The notes beneath the pieces were generated by a model. It worked only from the letters and a program-made list of their open reading frames with translations, was not told the origin of the DNA and made no database searches. 64,000 nt of DNA from Odontesthes bonariensis (lineage: Eukaryota; Chordata; Actinopteri; Atheriniformes; Atherinopsidae): contig NC_134509.1 in the NCBI RefSeq assembly GCF_027942865.1, forward strand, positions 31,050,197-31,114,196, given 5' to 3'. Made by a program: the position numbers and the translations under genes. Position 1 is the first letter of the stretch. Each line of letters starts with the position of its first letter. Below, piece by piece: positions 1-13,088 of the stretch.

Positions 1-691
1 CATTTTTTTTACATACGCTCACAACCTTTACAGCTGCAGAAGGCCGTTGCTCTTCTTTCAGTTTTCAGTAAGGCTGAGCAGACTCTTGGATCTTGCTTGT
101 GTACAAACCCAAAGAAAATGATCTGTACTGCTCTAATGCATGTTTTAATAACGTCCAGCTCATTAGTCTCGGCCAGTGGTGGTCTTTTACTGGTTTATTT
201 TACCCACACTGTTCTCATTGAACTACACCAGCCAAAGCAAGCAGTTGATCCAGTGAAAGAGGTCTAAAAAGCTACCTGATGCTTACTACTGCCTCGTATG
301 CGATTTGCTGATAAAAACTTAGTGGTTGTTCAGCCGTTGTTCACATGACTGTAAAGAATAGATGGCTGCTCAAGTAGTTGCTGAATAGAATATCAAGCAT
401 CATTTTAGTCATTTTTAAGCAACAACTGTTAACACCATCAGGCTCCAGCAGCCTCTTTGATTATTTGTGGGTTTAAACTATTGCATGGAGGGAAAAAAAG
501 TCCTTTAAAAATGGCTGTCATTGAAAATGCTGTCAGAAGTGCAGCACATGGAGGTGTATTTCTAACCAACTTAGCAAATCTGAAGGTAGGCCATCCTTAC
601 AAGAAGCACTTAAATGCACCACTAGGGAATGGGTCAGAGCATCTATTTTTAGACTCGTATTTCTCTGACTGTGCTTGCTGACTGTGAGCCT
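1..691. other. Intergenic stretch, nothing recognised
   Basis: AT-rich sequence without a supportable exon or mobile element. The short open frames here have no recognisable domain. The last 12 bases (680-691) are the left copy of the target-site duplication of the adjoining LINE. Confidence 0.5.
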
Positions 692-706
692 CCATCCATC
701 CATCCA

Positions 707-2623
707 TCATCTTCCGCTGGTCCGGGGATCGGGTCGCGGGGGCAGCAGCTTGAGCAAAGAGACCCAGACGTCCCTGTCCCCGGCCACTTCCTCCAGCTCT
801 TCTGGGGGGACCCCGAGGCGTTCCCAGGCCAGCCGAGAGACATAGTCTCTCCAACGTGTCCTGGGTCTTCCCCGGGGCCTCCTCCCAGTGGGACGGGCCC
901 GGAACACCTCACCGGGGAGGCGTCCAGGAGGCATTCTCACTAGATGCCCGAGCCACCTCATCTGACTCCTCTCGATGCGGAGGAGCAGCGGTTCTACTCC
1001 GAGCCCCTCCCGGATGACCGAGCTTCTCACCCTATCTCTAAGGGAGAGCCCAGACACCCTGCGGAGGAAACTCATTTCGGCCGCTTGTATTCGCGATCTC
1101 GTTCTTTCGGTCACTACCCACAGCTCGTGACCATAGATGAGGATAGGAACATAGATTGACCGGTAAATCGAGAGCTTCGCCTTCTGGCATAGCTCCTTCT
1201 TCACCACAACGGGCCGGTGCAGAGCCCGCATCACTGCAGACACCGCACCGATCCGTCTATCAATCTCCTGCTCCATTCGTCCCTCACTCGTGAACAAGAC
1301 CCCGAGATACTTGAACTCCTCCACTTGGGGAAGGATCTCATTCCCGACCCGGAGAGGGCATTCCACCCTTTTCCAGCTAAGGACCATGGTCTCAGATTTG
1401 GAGGTGCTGATTCTCATCCCAGCCGCTTCACACTCGGCTGCGAACCGCTCCAGTGAGAGCTGAAGGTCACGGCCTGACGACGCCAACAGAACCAAATCGT
1501 CCGCAAAAAGCAGAGACCCGATTCTGAGGTCGCCAAACCGGACCCCCTCAACGCCCTGGCTGCGCCTAGAAATTCTGTCCATAAAAATTATGAACAGAAT
1601 CGGTGACAAAGGGCAGCCCTGACGGAGTCCAACCCTCACAGGAAACATGTCCGACTTACTGCCGGCAATGCGGACCAAACTCTGACACCGGTCATACAGG
1701 GACCGAACAGCCTGTATCAAGGAGTCCAGCACTCCATACTCCCGGAGCACCCCCCACAAGAGTCCCCGAGGGACACGGTCGAACGCCTTCTCCAAGTCCA
1801 CAAAACACATGTAGACCGGTTGGGCGAACTCCCATACACCCTCCAGGATCCTGCGGAGGGTATAGAGCTGGTCCACTGTTCCACGGCCAGGACGAAAACC
1901 ACACTGCACCTCCTGAATCCGAGATTCGACTATCCGTCGGACCCTCCTCTCCAGTACCCCCGAATAGACCTTACCAGGGAGGCTGAGGAGTGTGATCCCC
2001 CTATAGTTGGAACACACCCTCCGGTCCCCCTTTTTAAAGAGGGGGACCACCACCCCAATCTGCCAGTCCAGAGGCACTGCCCCCGATGTCCACGCGATGC
2101 TGCAGAGGCGTGTCAACCAAGACAGCCCCACAACATCCAGAGCCTTGAGGAACTCAGGACGGACCTCATCCACCCCCGGGGCCTTGCCACCGAGGAGTTT
2201 TTTGACCACCTCGGCGACCTCAGCCCCAGAGATGGGAGGTCCCACGTCCGAGCTCCTCAACTCTGCTTCCTCATCGGAAGGCGTGTCGGTAGGATTGAGG
2301 AGGTCCTCGAAGTATTCCCCCCACCGACTCACGACGTCCCTAGTAGAAGTCAGCAGAGCACCGCCCTCACCATACACGGTGTTGACGGTGCACCGCTTCC
2401 CCCCCCTGAGCCGCCGGATGGCAGACCAGAATCTCCTCGAGGCCGTCCGGAAGTCGTTCTCCATGGCCTCCCCGAACTCCTCCCAAGCCCGAGTTTTTGC
2501 CTCAGCAACCGCCGAGGCTGCGTTCCGCTTGGCCTGTCGGTACCCATCAGCTGCTTCCAGAGTCCCACTGGCCAAAAAGGCCCGATAGGACTCCTTCTTC
2601 AGCTTGACGGCTTCCCTCACCAC
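707..2623 (-). pseudogene. Rex3-like reverse transcriptase part of the LINE ORF
   Basis: Open frame of 638 codons covering the linker and reverse transcriptase domain. Reverse transcriptase signatures are visible: GFRPGRGTVDQLYTLRRI (finger/palm), the region around VDLEKAFDRVPR (motif A, catalytic Asp), GLRQGCPLSPILF (motif B) and FADDLVLLAS (motif C with the catalytic Asp pair). The C-terminal part holds RTE-type sequence including MRWLGHLVRM and RPRGRPRTRW. The first Met of this frame is not a natural start: upstream sequence continues in another frame toward the endonuclease at about 2650, so this is the 3' part of one original ORF. The stop lies inside the GATG tail. This domain copies the element RNA at the nicked target. 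Confidence 0.85.
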
Positions 2624-2659
2624 TGGTGTCCACCAGCGGGTTCGGGGATTGCCGCCACG

Positions 2660-3686
2660 TCAGGCACCGACCACCTTGCGGCCACAGCTCCGGTCGGCCG
2701 CCTCAACAATCGAGGCACGGAACATGGCCCATTCGGGCTCAATGTCCCCCACCTCCCTCGGGACATGGTTGAAGCTCTGCCGGAGGTGGGAGTTGAAACT
2801 CCTCCTTACAGGGGATTCCGCCAGCCGTTCCCAACAGACCCTCACAATACGTTTGGGCCTGCCAGGTCTGACCGGCTTCCTCCCCCACCAGCGGAGCCAA
2901 CTCACCACCAGGTGGTGATCAGTTGACAGCTCCGCCCCTCTCTTCACCCGAGTGTCCAGGACATATGGCCGCAAGTCCGACGATACAACCACAAAGTCGA
3001 TCATCGAGCTGCAGCCTAGGGTGTCCTGGTGCCAAGTGCACATATGGACACCCTTATGCCTGAACATGGTGTTCGTTATGGACAGTCCGTGACGAGCACA
3101 GAAGTCCAACAACAAAACACCACTCTGATTCAGATCGGGGGGGCCGTTCCTCCCAATCACGCCCCTCCAGGTCTCACTGTCATTGCCCACGTGAGCATTG
3201 AAGTCTCCCAGCAGGACGAGGGAGTCTCCCGGAGGAGCACTCTCCAGTGCCTCCTCCAGGGACTCCAAAAAGGGTGGGTACTCTGAACTGCCGTTCGGTG
3301 CATAAGCACAAACAACAGTCAGGACCCGTCCCCCCACCCTAAGGCGGAGGGAGGCTACCCTCTCGTCTACCGGGGTGAACCCCAAATGTACAGGCGCACA
3401 GCCGGGGGGCAATAAGTATGCCCACACCTGCTCTACGCCTCTCACCGCGGGCAACTCCAGAGTGGAAGAGAGTCCACCCCCTCTCGAGGAGGCTGGTTCC
3501 GGAGCCCAAGCCATGTGTCGAGGTGAGTCCGACTATATCTAGCCGGAACCGCTCAGCCTCGCGCACCAGTTCAGGCTCCTTTCCCAGCAGAGAGGTGACG
3601 TTCCACGTCCCAAGAGCCAGCTTCAGTAGCCGAGGATCAGACCGCCAAGGTCCCCGCCTTCGGCTGCCGCCCAGCTCACACTGCAC
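2660..3686 (-). pseudogene. Rex3-like apurinic-type endonuclease part, frameshifted
   Basis: Two overlapping minus-strand frames together cover an exonuclease-endonuclease-phosphatase domain. The N-terminal frame (3686-3339) has LALGTWNVTSLLG, with the conserved Asn of the first catalytic motif, and [10 protein letters not shown]. Near 3385 the reading changes to the second frame (3514-2660), which carries [18 protein letters not shown] (Gly-Asp-Phe-Asn), [10 protein letters not shown] and the terminal LSTDHHLVV (Ser-Asp-His type). The second frame ends at 2660 just before the reverse transcriptase frame resumes. The enzyme would nick target DNA to prime reverse transcription. Two frameshifts mean no full-length protein can come from this copy. 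Confidence 0.8.
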
Positions 3687-4055
3687 CCGACCCCCATGGC
3701 CCCTCCCACGGGTGGTGAGCCCGTAGGAAGGGGGACCCGTGCCGTTTCTTCGGGCTGTGCCCGACCGAGCCCCACGGGCATAGACCCGGCCACCAGGCGC
3801 TCGCCGGCGGGCCCCACCCCTGGGCCTGGCTCCAGGGGGGGGCCCCGGTGCAAGGGAACACGGTATCCAAAAATATTACTCATCATAGGGGTTTTGTGAG
3901 CTGTGCTTTGTCTGGTCCCTCATCTAGGATCTGTTTGCCATGGGTGACCCTACCAGGGGCTTAAAGCCCCAGACAACATAGCTCCCAGACTCATTGGGGC
4001 ACGCAAACCCCCCCACCACGGTAAGGTGACAGCTCACGGGGAGGACTGTGGGCCT

Positions 4056-6555
4056 GTTTCTTTTGTTATGCTAAGGCCACTTGGTCCATATCAGATGTTG
4101 TTTTGTTCCTGTGGAGAGAATTTTCTTGCCACATCAGAACAAATCACGTTATGCAAGAAAGGGGAGAAAATCCCCGAGCTTGAGGTTTCAAAGAACACAA
4201 ATGTCAACTTATCAAGTTATTATGGGGGGGGGTTCTTACTAAGAAAGAACATCTGATGATGGGGAATAAAATAGGAAATGTTTTGAGCTAAATTTGTATT
4301 TTCTGGTAAACACAAAACTTTTTTATTGCGTCACACTGTTGATTTGCTCTCTCCTTCATTCCATCTTTGTAATGGAGAATGTCAGATGAGTACCACCCTG
4401 CCTGCTTGCCTGCACATTCTTGTTTTACGACCTGCTGTTTAGAAAGCATCAACAAAAAGATGCCTCCATTGTACAGTGTACAGTGTAAATAAAGTTAATA
4501 AAGTTAATTAAACTTAAATCTGTTCCTTTCAGCAAACAATAACAAACCCTATATGGTTGTGATGTAATTGTTAAAAAATTTGATGACTGGTTCATCAGTT
4601 GTTTCCCTGCTGAAGGTACAGAAATATCTGATAAAAAACTTAGATTTATTATTTTGTTTGTTACTTCCTGCTTTAGTTTTGGCTCCTTCCCTTGTTTTGT
4701 TTTCTTTCCACATCTTCGATCCATCAGTTGATTATCCACTACTATATATGTGATGACTTTTTTATTTGTAGGTTGTTCTTTGTTTGTATTTTATCTTCCT
4801 TTTGTCTTCCTGGTTACCCACTCATGTGTTCCTGGGCCTCTGACTTTTTGCCTTTTGTTCTTCCCCTGGTTAAATTCTAATTCAAATAAATAAAAGGATC
4901 CTGGTGAATGTTCAGTGCAAGGTAAGAGTCAAGCCATTTTTCTAAAAGTTCAAAATCTTTTGGATAACAAATGTTTCAAAGCTCTTTAAACTCTGTAAAA
5001 TAAGGATAAAGAAACGTCTCGGTCTTGTTGGGTAATGAGGAGCACGTAAGTATTGAATCCAGCACATTTTCAGAAGACTTAAGTCACCAATTGAATAGGG
5101 CAGTGGATTTCCATATGGACACCTTATCCACACTTGAAATCCTCCTATAATATGTGTGAAAATGCTTAATTACATCTATGGCTAGCAGTTTCATCAAAAC
5201 AATAATGTTTACTAGTTAAAGCGTAGTTGATTATACTCCTGATTATATTGTTGCTCACATTTGGTCTGCTATCAGACCAAATGCTTACAATGACACAAAT
5301 TCATTCGAGTCTGTTAGTGACGTGGACTCCTCATGCATAGATTCACAATTTTTCAAAAATTAACTCAATAGTTAGGTGGCTTTTAATGCAAATCTTTCTA
5401 GGGGCAATAATTCCTCATCTTTATGTAAGTCATTAAGAAATCCACTCTGAATGTGCTTTGAGATGTAGTCTCCACAGGTCTGCTTTTAAGCAAAATATTT
5501 TAGAGACTTTTATGAGGCTTCAGTTGTCTGATTTAGATAAAGTATTAAACAAAGACATTGCTTTTATAGTATTAGGTTTCTTTTTATGTCTCCCAAGAGA
5601 GTGTTATAAGCTGCAGAAAAAGGTTAACATCGATAACGTCAGACTTTGTACTAAAAGGTGTAAATCCACTCAGCTGAGCCTCATGTTCACTTCGATCTTC
5701 AGACCAATATTGCAATCGGATCACACCATCCACAGCGCTCATCAGCATGCCACGGTTCAGATCTAAGGGTGCTTATTTCTCACTACTGCAGTTACATAAG
5801 CACTCTGGGTTTGGATTTCACTCTTCTTCAAGGACTATTTTTCTTTAATTCAACAACACAACTGTTAAGTTTTCTTTTATGTCTAGCTCAGATTTGGCAA
5901 AATTAAGTTGACACAATCTGACAATCACAGATGGTCAAAACCACCCTTGCAGTACTTCCTGCTACAAGTAACATGCACACGTCCTGTCGAGAGGTGAAAA
6001 CAATATAAGCCCAGCTGTTATTGCTGTTAATAATTACAGCACAGTAAAATTTGCTTCAGTGTTTACACTAACATGTGTTTATTTTCATTTTAAAATTGTA
6101 AATCCATCTTGAGCCCTCAGCTCAAAAGTATGTTCTTGGTCATATTGACTTTCTCTTAAATGTGAAAAATTTTCACCTATAAGATAATCCATATTGTAGA
6201 AAAAATGGCCTTCAACTCTTCAGCTGTAATTTAAATGTTTCTGTGTGCCCGTCTTATATTTAAAATTTAAGGCATTTACCCGCAAACAGTGGCAGGAATT
6301 TCACAGGTAGGTTGGAAGCCAGCCATTCAAAATGCTCAGCGTTCAAGACGCTAACAGCAAAAGTGACCGTGCTCATTGGTTTGCTTTCATTTTGTGATAT
6401 GTTTTATTTTACTTGTGTTAGTGGTGGGGTTACAGCAAGGGACTGCAGTTAATTTGCCAAATTAAGAAGCAGACTGAGCACTTGTTAAAACAAAGAAATT
6501 ATTATTATTATTTTTAATAGATATCTTTGGAATGACATTCATGGCTTTTCTAAGG

Positions 6556-6589
<34 letters not shown>

Positions 6590-7129
6590 TGTCTGTCAAA
6601 AGGGAAGTTTTATGACTTCAGCTGTGAATTTTCACAGGAAAGGATGAAAGGAACCGGAGTGAAGGAGGGGGAAACAGGATGAAGACAGGAAGGAAGGATC
6701 TGGGCAGGATTGGGTGGGACTGAGAGAACAACCCTCAGGAACAGAGAAAAATGGGTGGGACAGGATGGATAGAAGTACAAAGAGACAGAGACAACATGGA
6801 GGATTTGCTGAGCAGCACTATTATTCATGAGTAGATTATTTCTGCCCATATTACTCATTTTCCTCTTTCTGGTTTGTGATTCTTTTTTATTCAAAACTTG
6901 AATAAAGCAAATTTCTCTTGTCAAAGTCCCATATTCAACTCAATTTGTTTGCATTATTATATGATTTAAATGTTTTTCTCATCGTTTTTTTTCTGCGCTT
7001 TTCTTATCTATGAATGTTTGACAAATCTGGTCCAATAAAATCATACCAATAAAAGCAAACATTGCAACCTACTGCAAGAATGGACACACTATACTAATGC
7101 TATGCTATAGATTGTGCCCAGTCTCTTGC
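4056..7129. other. Intergenic stretch upstream of stx10
   Basis: AT-rich sequence with no coding exon that I can support. It holds a TG dinucleotide tract at 6558-6588 followed by a short TCTG run. No mobile element is recognised, although a degenerate one could be missed by eye. Confidence 0.5.
6558..6588. repeat. (TG)n microsatellite
   Basis: About 15 uninterrupted TG units followed by TCTGTCTGTC. Confidence 0.95.
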
Positions 7130-7229
7130 GTACATAACGTGTATTTGCATGGCACTTACGTGCTAGAAAAACGTCTTTGCGTTCCATGAGACGCACGCAT
7201 GCGCATCGCTCTTTAAGGAAGGAAACAAC
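7130..7229 (+). promoter_or_regulatory. stx10: Probable stx10 promoter and 5' UTR with an NRF1-like site
   Basis: The 100 bases before the stx10 start codon are locally CpG-rich in AT-rich surroundings. They contain CGCATGCGCA at 7197-7206, close to the NRF1 palindrome typical of TATA-less housekeeping promoters. No TATA box is seen. The transcription start is not defined by the sequence; the short distance to the ATG suggests a brief 5' UTR in the same exon. Confidence 0.5.
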
Positions 7230-10200
7230 ATGTCGATAGAAGATCCCTTTTTCGTTGTGAAGGGGTAAGAAAAATTCTCATTGAAACGCAAACATTCGTT
7301 GTATCTTACGTTGTTTAAAATATTTTGCGTGTTCGGTGTTTAATCACACGTGAATTGTCGTTTGTGTTCCTTTAAAAAGAAAAAAAAAAAAGTTAAATGA
7401 GCAAAGTTAGCTCAGCAGCTAGCTCTTGCTAACTAGCACCAGCGCTTTACTGTCAGTTGCGCAGAGGTACTAAATGTGTTTGTTTGTGAAGACATACAGG
7501 GACTGTTCCTTACTCAGCAATCCCACGTTTCTTTTTATCTTGTAATGAAGAGCTTGGTGTCCATTGAGAATATCGTTTGAGGCTATTTGCAAGGCGCTGT
7601 GAAGTTGGGTGTTGTTTTGATTTATTGAGGGGCGTAGCTACAGAGTACTGCTTGACAAAATGCCCATGGTTTCTGAAGGTTAAGTTAAAAATAACAAAAA
7701 CAAATCCGTTTTCACGTTGATAACGGTTATTTTATATGTGTATTGTTTGTTCAGGGAGGTGCAGAAGGCCCTTTCTCGTGCACGGGGCCTCTTTGAGAGA
7801 TGGGAGGAACTTTTGCAAGATGAGACACAGGTGAGCTTCTGAGGATCGTGATCATTGTTTCCAGTACTACAATACTAAATGTGCGGGGTAAAGGCTGTGT
7901 CCAAAACGATTAATTACAAAGCTTAACACACAATTATATTTAGCTTAAAGAGAAAATTGGCTAATAGAGAGGCACAGCCACCAGTTTGACGACACATGGG
8001 GCACAGACATGATGTAAATATATAGAGACATAGGGGACAGTGAAAAGTGTTTAATGTAGTTTTGAACAAACTGATTGCGCAATTTTTTCTGCTCATTAGT
8101 ATTTGGCTTTGTAAGTTATAGAGCTTGTACTACTCCAAAACGTCAAAGTTACAAATCTATCTCAATAGATGCAAATCCTGTTACAGAATTTGATGTTCAG
8201 TGAGTTTTAAGAGATGGTCTGGGATCGATATCTTATGGAAGCCTTAAAGGAGGTGAAGCTCAATGTAGTAGTAAAAGCCTAATGGAGAATGTAAAATTAT
8301 TAAACGTCTGTGGAGCTGTTTGTTTAAGGAGTGTCCGCTGTATTCTGCCTCAGGTGACTCGAGATGAGCTTGATTGGAGTGCCAATGAACTGAGGAACTG
8401 TCTGAGAGCCATAGACTGGGACCTGGAGGACCTCAGTGAAACTATCAGTATCTTTTAAGACGAACAAATGTATTACCCTTAGCCCATATTGTCATACGCA
8501 CATCAGTTGTTGTTGTTTTTTAAGCGAACACATACTTTGCGTCACTCACTCTTATTCAGGAGATTGAACGTTTCAAAACACCAGAATCATTTTTAATTTC
8601 ATAACAAACTAAACATGGGAAATAGAAAAGAACAGAAAAAAACATTATTCAAATGCCAGAATTTTCTTTTAAAAGAGTGATCAAAATTTCCTCGTTGCAG
8701 TTATATATGTATATATATATATATATTGCAAATATATGTAATTAAACGACTGATACAGAATATTTTATATATAGCTCTGTAATCCTTGTTTAATTATACA
8801 TACACCAAATCAGTATTTATTTTTTTCCTGTTCTCAACTCGAACAAATCTAAATATGTTTTCCGTGGGAAACCTATTCAACCAACTTGTTTGGTACTTGG
8901 TAGTTGTTGATTTGTTTTATGGGTGACTGTGAGACGGTTTGAACAGTTTTTTTTTTTACATGTCTGATGGATCCTTGACTGGTTCAGGCATTGTGGAGTC
9001 AAACCCAGGGAAGTTCAGGCTGGGTGACAATGAACTTCAGGAGAGGAGAGACTTTGTTGAGCGAACCAGAAAGTCTGTCCAGGTAAACCCAGCAAGACAA
9101 ATGAGATCGTTTTCAAATCATTTGATCTATTGTGTTTTGTTTGTGTTGTGCAGTTTTTGTTTCAAATGCATATTTACAACTACTAACTACTGCCTTGATT
9201 GTAAGAATATGGTTGAGTGAAAGCCTGTGTAAAAGTGTTAACTAAAACTTGCCGTTTCAGGTACTATTTACTTATGTGCAGCAGAGCTTTGGATTGTATT
9301 AAAGTGTATCTTGGATAAACAAAGTGGCATCCCAAAATATTTTCCTAAAATCACTTTCCTTGCACTATGTAGTGCAATGTGTATTACTGATCAGCATTTT
9401 ATTTGAGTGTCAGAATGTTATGCTTTATATAGGTCTACTTGGGGAGAAAAGTAAGATCAAATCACAATTAATTTAAGTCTCCATGGGACTTACACTACCT
9501 TATCACTTTAGCCAACAATAAATGAACAGGTGTGCAACAGAGTTGCTGTGTGTAATGATGCAGAAATGACTGCAGGTTATAAGAGTACAACATCTCAATT
9601 AAATTCTCTCTCCAGAGTAACACTGATCATGCAGTTAAAAATAAAAATAAAAGTTACTCGTGTCTAATTATTTCATGTATATTAGAGAACTGTACCACTA
9701 TAACTGGTATGTGTGTTTGACAAGGCAAGGCAATTTTATTTATAGAGCACAATTCGTACACAAGGTAATTCAAAGTGCTTTACAGCTACATGAAATCACA
9801 AAAAGGCAGTAATATTAAAAAGAAATAAAAAATAAAAAACCCAATAAAAATAATCATTAATTTATAAGTGAAGAGTGCAGATAAAATACTTTCAGGTGTC
9901 ATATGCACAGCTAAATAGAACTGTTTTCAGCCTGGATTTAAACATTGTCAGAGTTGAGGCCTGTCTCACATCTTCTGGAAGGCTGTTCCAGATTTTAGGG
10001 GCATAAAAGTGAAACGCAGCCTCACCTGACCACGTCAGAGTTTTATTAATAAAGCACGTAAATCGTACACACTAAGCCAAACATCAGTCCAGGCAGCAAC
10101 TCTTACACCTGAACAAAAAAAGCACATTACGTGTTTTTATTGTAAGCACACCTGAGGTCCATTATCAGTACCTGCCAGCCTGTTTGTCTGCACTGCAGTG

Positions 10201-13088
10201 AAGAAAGTTCTCACTTTAATGGAAGTGAATAGACGTCCACTCTTTAGCCACAATAGAAACTATGAGTCAGTTTCTACTGTAACATGCAGTCAACGGCACA
10301 ATCCTTCATTTAAACCTAAGGAGAACTGAGTCATTGGAGACTTAAGAAAATAACTTGTTGACATTTTGATTTGCGTGTTGGTGATTCTGGCACAGCAATG
10401 GAAATCTTAAGAATGCACCTGTCTGCACTCAGCCAGGCTTTTAAAGTCATTTTTGTTGCTATTTTGACAAATTGTTGAAGTGAAAGTCATTTGTGTGTGT
10501 GTAGGACATGAAGGATCAGGTGTCCAGCCCCTCTGCTGTGGCTCAGGCAGAGAAGAAGAACAGACAGGTCAGTGTGTGCATCCTAAACCATTACTTAAAA
10601 TCTTTTCTGCTGGCTATTAATCGCACCATACAATTCTTCAAGCAGGGAATTTAAACCTCTTTTTTGGATGCTCATTGTGTAACACGTGCATTTTGGACAT
10701 TTGCACGAAAAAACAGTCTTATTCACCTTGCTAAGGCCATGTCTCGTGTATGTATAAATGTATTCATGCAGGCTCTGCTGGCTTCAACAAGCCAGGACAG
10801 GTCAACAGGACTTGAGGCTCATCTGGTGTCGGCAAACTCCAGATACATCCAGGAGCAACAGGAACAACAGCAGGTAGAGGAGGGAGGAATGGAGAGGCAA
10901 AAGTAAAACACAGAAGAACAGAGGAAGTTTGGGTTCATTTAAAAGAAAAAAGATGGATGGATGAAAGGAAGAGGGCAACCAGGCAAACATTTTCATCAGT
11001 TCTATATTCTCATTATAAGCATTTTTAGTTTAGAATAAAATCAAAATGTCAAAAAAATTTGGTACAAAATAACAAAAAGGGTTTATCTGCAGCAGTGGCT
11101 GAAGCAGAACAAACAGATGTCTCCCTCCAGGAAATTCCTTCCGCTCGGCTGAGGTGCAAATTCAAACCTTTTAAAATGTTATTTTTCACAGTTGTATATA
11201 AAAATGTAGCCTTATGAAAAATGAAACCCCAGAATGTTTTCCTGTTGGTTTGGTTTTATGTTTGAGTTTATGCCAACAATTATGATGATTACAATGATAA
11301 TGTAATAAAAGATAACTTTAAAAGGATAAGAAAAGAAGAGCGCTGACGTTTCTGCTCTCACGCTGTGAATGAAGTGAAAGCAGATCAGATACAGGTGTTT
11401 TCTCGTTTTTTTTTTCTTTTCAGTCCGAGCTTTTTGTTTCCGCTTCCTGTGGTGTGGGTTGACAGTGGTGTTGAATGATCCAAGTCATCACACAACCTGT
11501 CAGATTGTGGCTTTAACAGGAAATTAGTGATGGAAACGCGGCTTTTTCATACCTTTTGATTGAATGGAGGAAAAAAAAAAAGTTATTTCCGACCATTTTG
11601 AGCATTTCGTCAGCTTCTAAACTTTTTCACCTCAGTGCAGGGTTGTTATGATCCTAGAAAGAACGGGACAAAGGCAAAACATACAGCATGAAAAACCTAA
11701 GTTTGTAAATGTGTTTAGGAGATGATGCTAAAAGATGAGTCCACACCCTCTGTGAGAAAAAGCAAGTTAGATGAAGATTATGTTTTAAGATGAAGTCTTA
11801 ATATAAAGCTAGTTTAGGTAAACGTTTTGGATACGATTGGCACAAAGGGATGTGTGATAAGTCTCAAGTAAGTTGATGTGAGTTAGCGTGGTGTAAACAT
11901 GACCGTGTGTGTGTGTGTGTGTGTGTAGCTGATCGTGCAGGAGCAGGATGAGCAGCTGGAGTTGGTGACCGGCAGCATCAGAGTCCTCAAAGACATGTCT
12001 GGACGGATCGGAGATGAGCTTGATGAGCAGGCTGTGTGAGTAAACCTGGACAGGATTTTACACACCTAGATGAAGAATTAAAGTTCCCTTTTAATTGTGA
12101 ATTATTTCTATTCATAAAAATAGCCAGATGCGTGAAACAAAAACATTGTTTGGATAGCTAACAAGATATTTCTTTGGTCGGGAAGACATGGGTCACTCAT
12201 ACAGGCTGGCTTCTCAATCTTTTCATTGTTTTTATTCCTCTTTATTTTGTACAGCTAAACACTTATTGGAAGCTTCCTCTCTGTGAATGATATTTATTAG
12301 CCATATTTCTTTTATTGTTGGAAATATCCCGAGTCCTTTTTGGTATATTTGCTATTTAATTAATACAAGTTTCTTGTTTATTATGCTTAACGTTGTCATG
12401 AAGCTCAGTAGCATAAAACATTAACATGTGAGTCTAAAGAATAACGCTGTGTTTATCTGAAAAAAACTGCAAATGAAATGAAGATGTGTGTTTTCTTCTG
12501 GTCACTCTTTTATTTGATTGTGTGCTGCTGTTGTATTTTAGCATGTTGGGGGATTTTGGAGATGAGATGGACCAGACGTCGTCCCGGATGGACTCTGTTC
12601 TAAAGAAGCTAGAGAAAGTATCTCACATGACGAGCAGTAAGCTAATACACAAGCAGTTACAGCTTAGCATTCGCTGGTGTTTTCAAGGGTCTCTGTCAGT
12701 CCCTGACCTTTGAAAAGCAGAAAGCTATGTGTGACTTAAGCTGAAACAAAAAATCTACAATGTAGCAGGATGAATATCCCTTTAATAACTGTGCTTTGGC
12801 TGAAACGTAATTATTTTTTGTTTATTATATTTATATTCACGGCATCGTGGAACAGAACATCCGAGTCACCTCCTTGGTGTAATCGGACGCTACTCTGTTT
12901 GTACGGTGTTGCTCTTGCACGTTGTTCACACTGTTACTCAGGACAAAACCAATGTGTTAAAAAAAGAAAAAGAGTTGTGTATCTGAAGATCCTGTCTGTT
13001 GCATCCTTCAGGTCGGAGACAGTGGTGTGCCATCGGCGTGCTGGTCATCGTCATGATCGTGGTCCTCATCCTTTTCTTTGCTCTCTGA
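7230..13088 (+). CDS. stx10: Syntaxin 10 (Qc-SNARE), complete, nine coding exons
   Basis: Tail-anchored SNARE that acts in endosome to trans-Golgi transport. Coding exons: 7230-7264, 7755-7830, 8354-8447, 8988-9082, 10505-10567, 10772-10873, 11929-12035, 12542-12636 and 13012-13088. All have GT-AG borders and compatible phases, giving 744 nt and 247 residues (human STX10 is about 249). The protein starts [12 protein letters not shown], the syntaxin-6/10 N-terminus. Residues 1 to about 100 form the N-terminal helical domain, with [11 protein letters not shown]. The SNARE motif spans about 155-217, with Gln189 as the likely zero-layer Gln. The anchor is about 226-247, from [10 protein letters not shown] to the end. 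I prefer stx10 to stx6 because of [17 protein letters not shown] and [10 protein letters not shown], and because nacc1 is the neighbour. The acceptor of exon 7 directly follows a GT repeat. Confidence 0.95.
9721..10025. repeat. Dispersed teleost repeat in stx10 intron 4
   Basis: Begins CAAGGCAAGGCAATTTTATT and continues with a CAAAGTGCTTTACA-like block. This resembles the 3' end of a non-LTR element common in fish. The opening block recurs near 34139 and, inverted, near 58785-58803, both inside Harbinger copies; a looser relative lies near 62297. The exact family is not known to me and the right boundary is approximate. Confidence 0.6.
11905..11926 (+). repeat. (GT)11 tract forming the stx10 exon 7 acceptor region
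   Basis: Eleven GT units run directly into the AG of the exon 7 splice acceptor (AG at 11927-11928). They replace the usual pyrimidine tract. Confidence 0.9.

Larger units (their letters stand above)
692..4043 (-). mobile_element. Full-length Rex3-like (RTE clade) LINE
   Basis: Non-LTR retrotransposon read on the minus strand. It runs from a 5' untranslated region (4043-3690) through endonuclease and reverse transcriptase to a 3' end of tandem GATG units (692-707, seen as CCATCCATCC on the plus strand) right after the stop codon. An almost absent 3' UTR and a GATG tail are characteristic of Rex3. A 12-base direct repeat flanks the element, GACTGTGAGCCT at 680-691 and GACTGTGGGCCT at 4044-4055, with one mismatch. 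I read this as the target-site duplication, so the copy is full length. The coding frame is broken at least twice (near 3385 and near 2650), so the copy is probably inactive. The Rex3 name is from memory of the family; the RTE-type structure is seen. Confidence 0.85.

Noticed and set aside
1820..2926. 368-codon plus-strand open frame and its neighbours
   Set aside because: These are antisense shadows of the GC-rich LINE on the minus strand; similar shadows occur in the second copy at 51761-53871.
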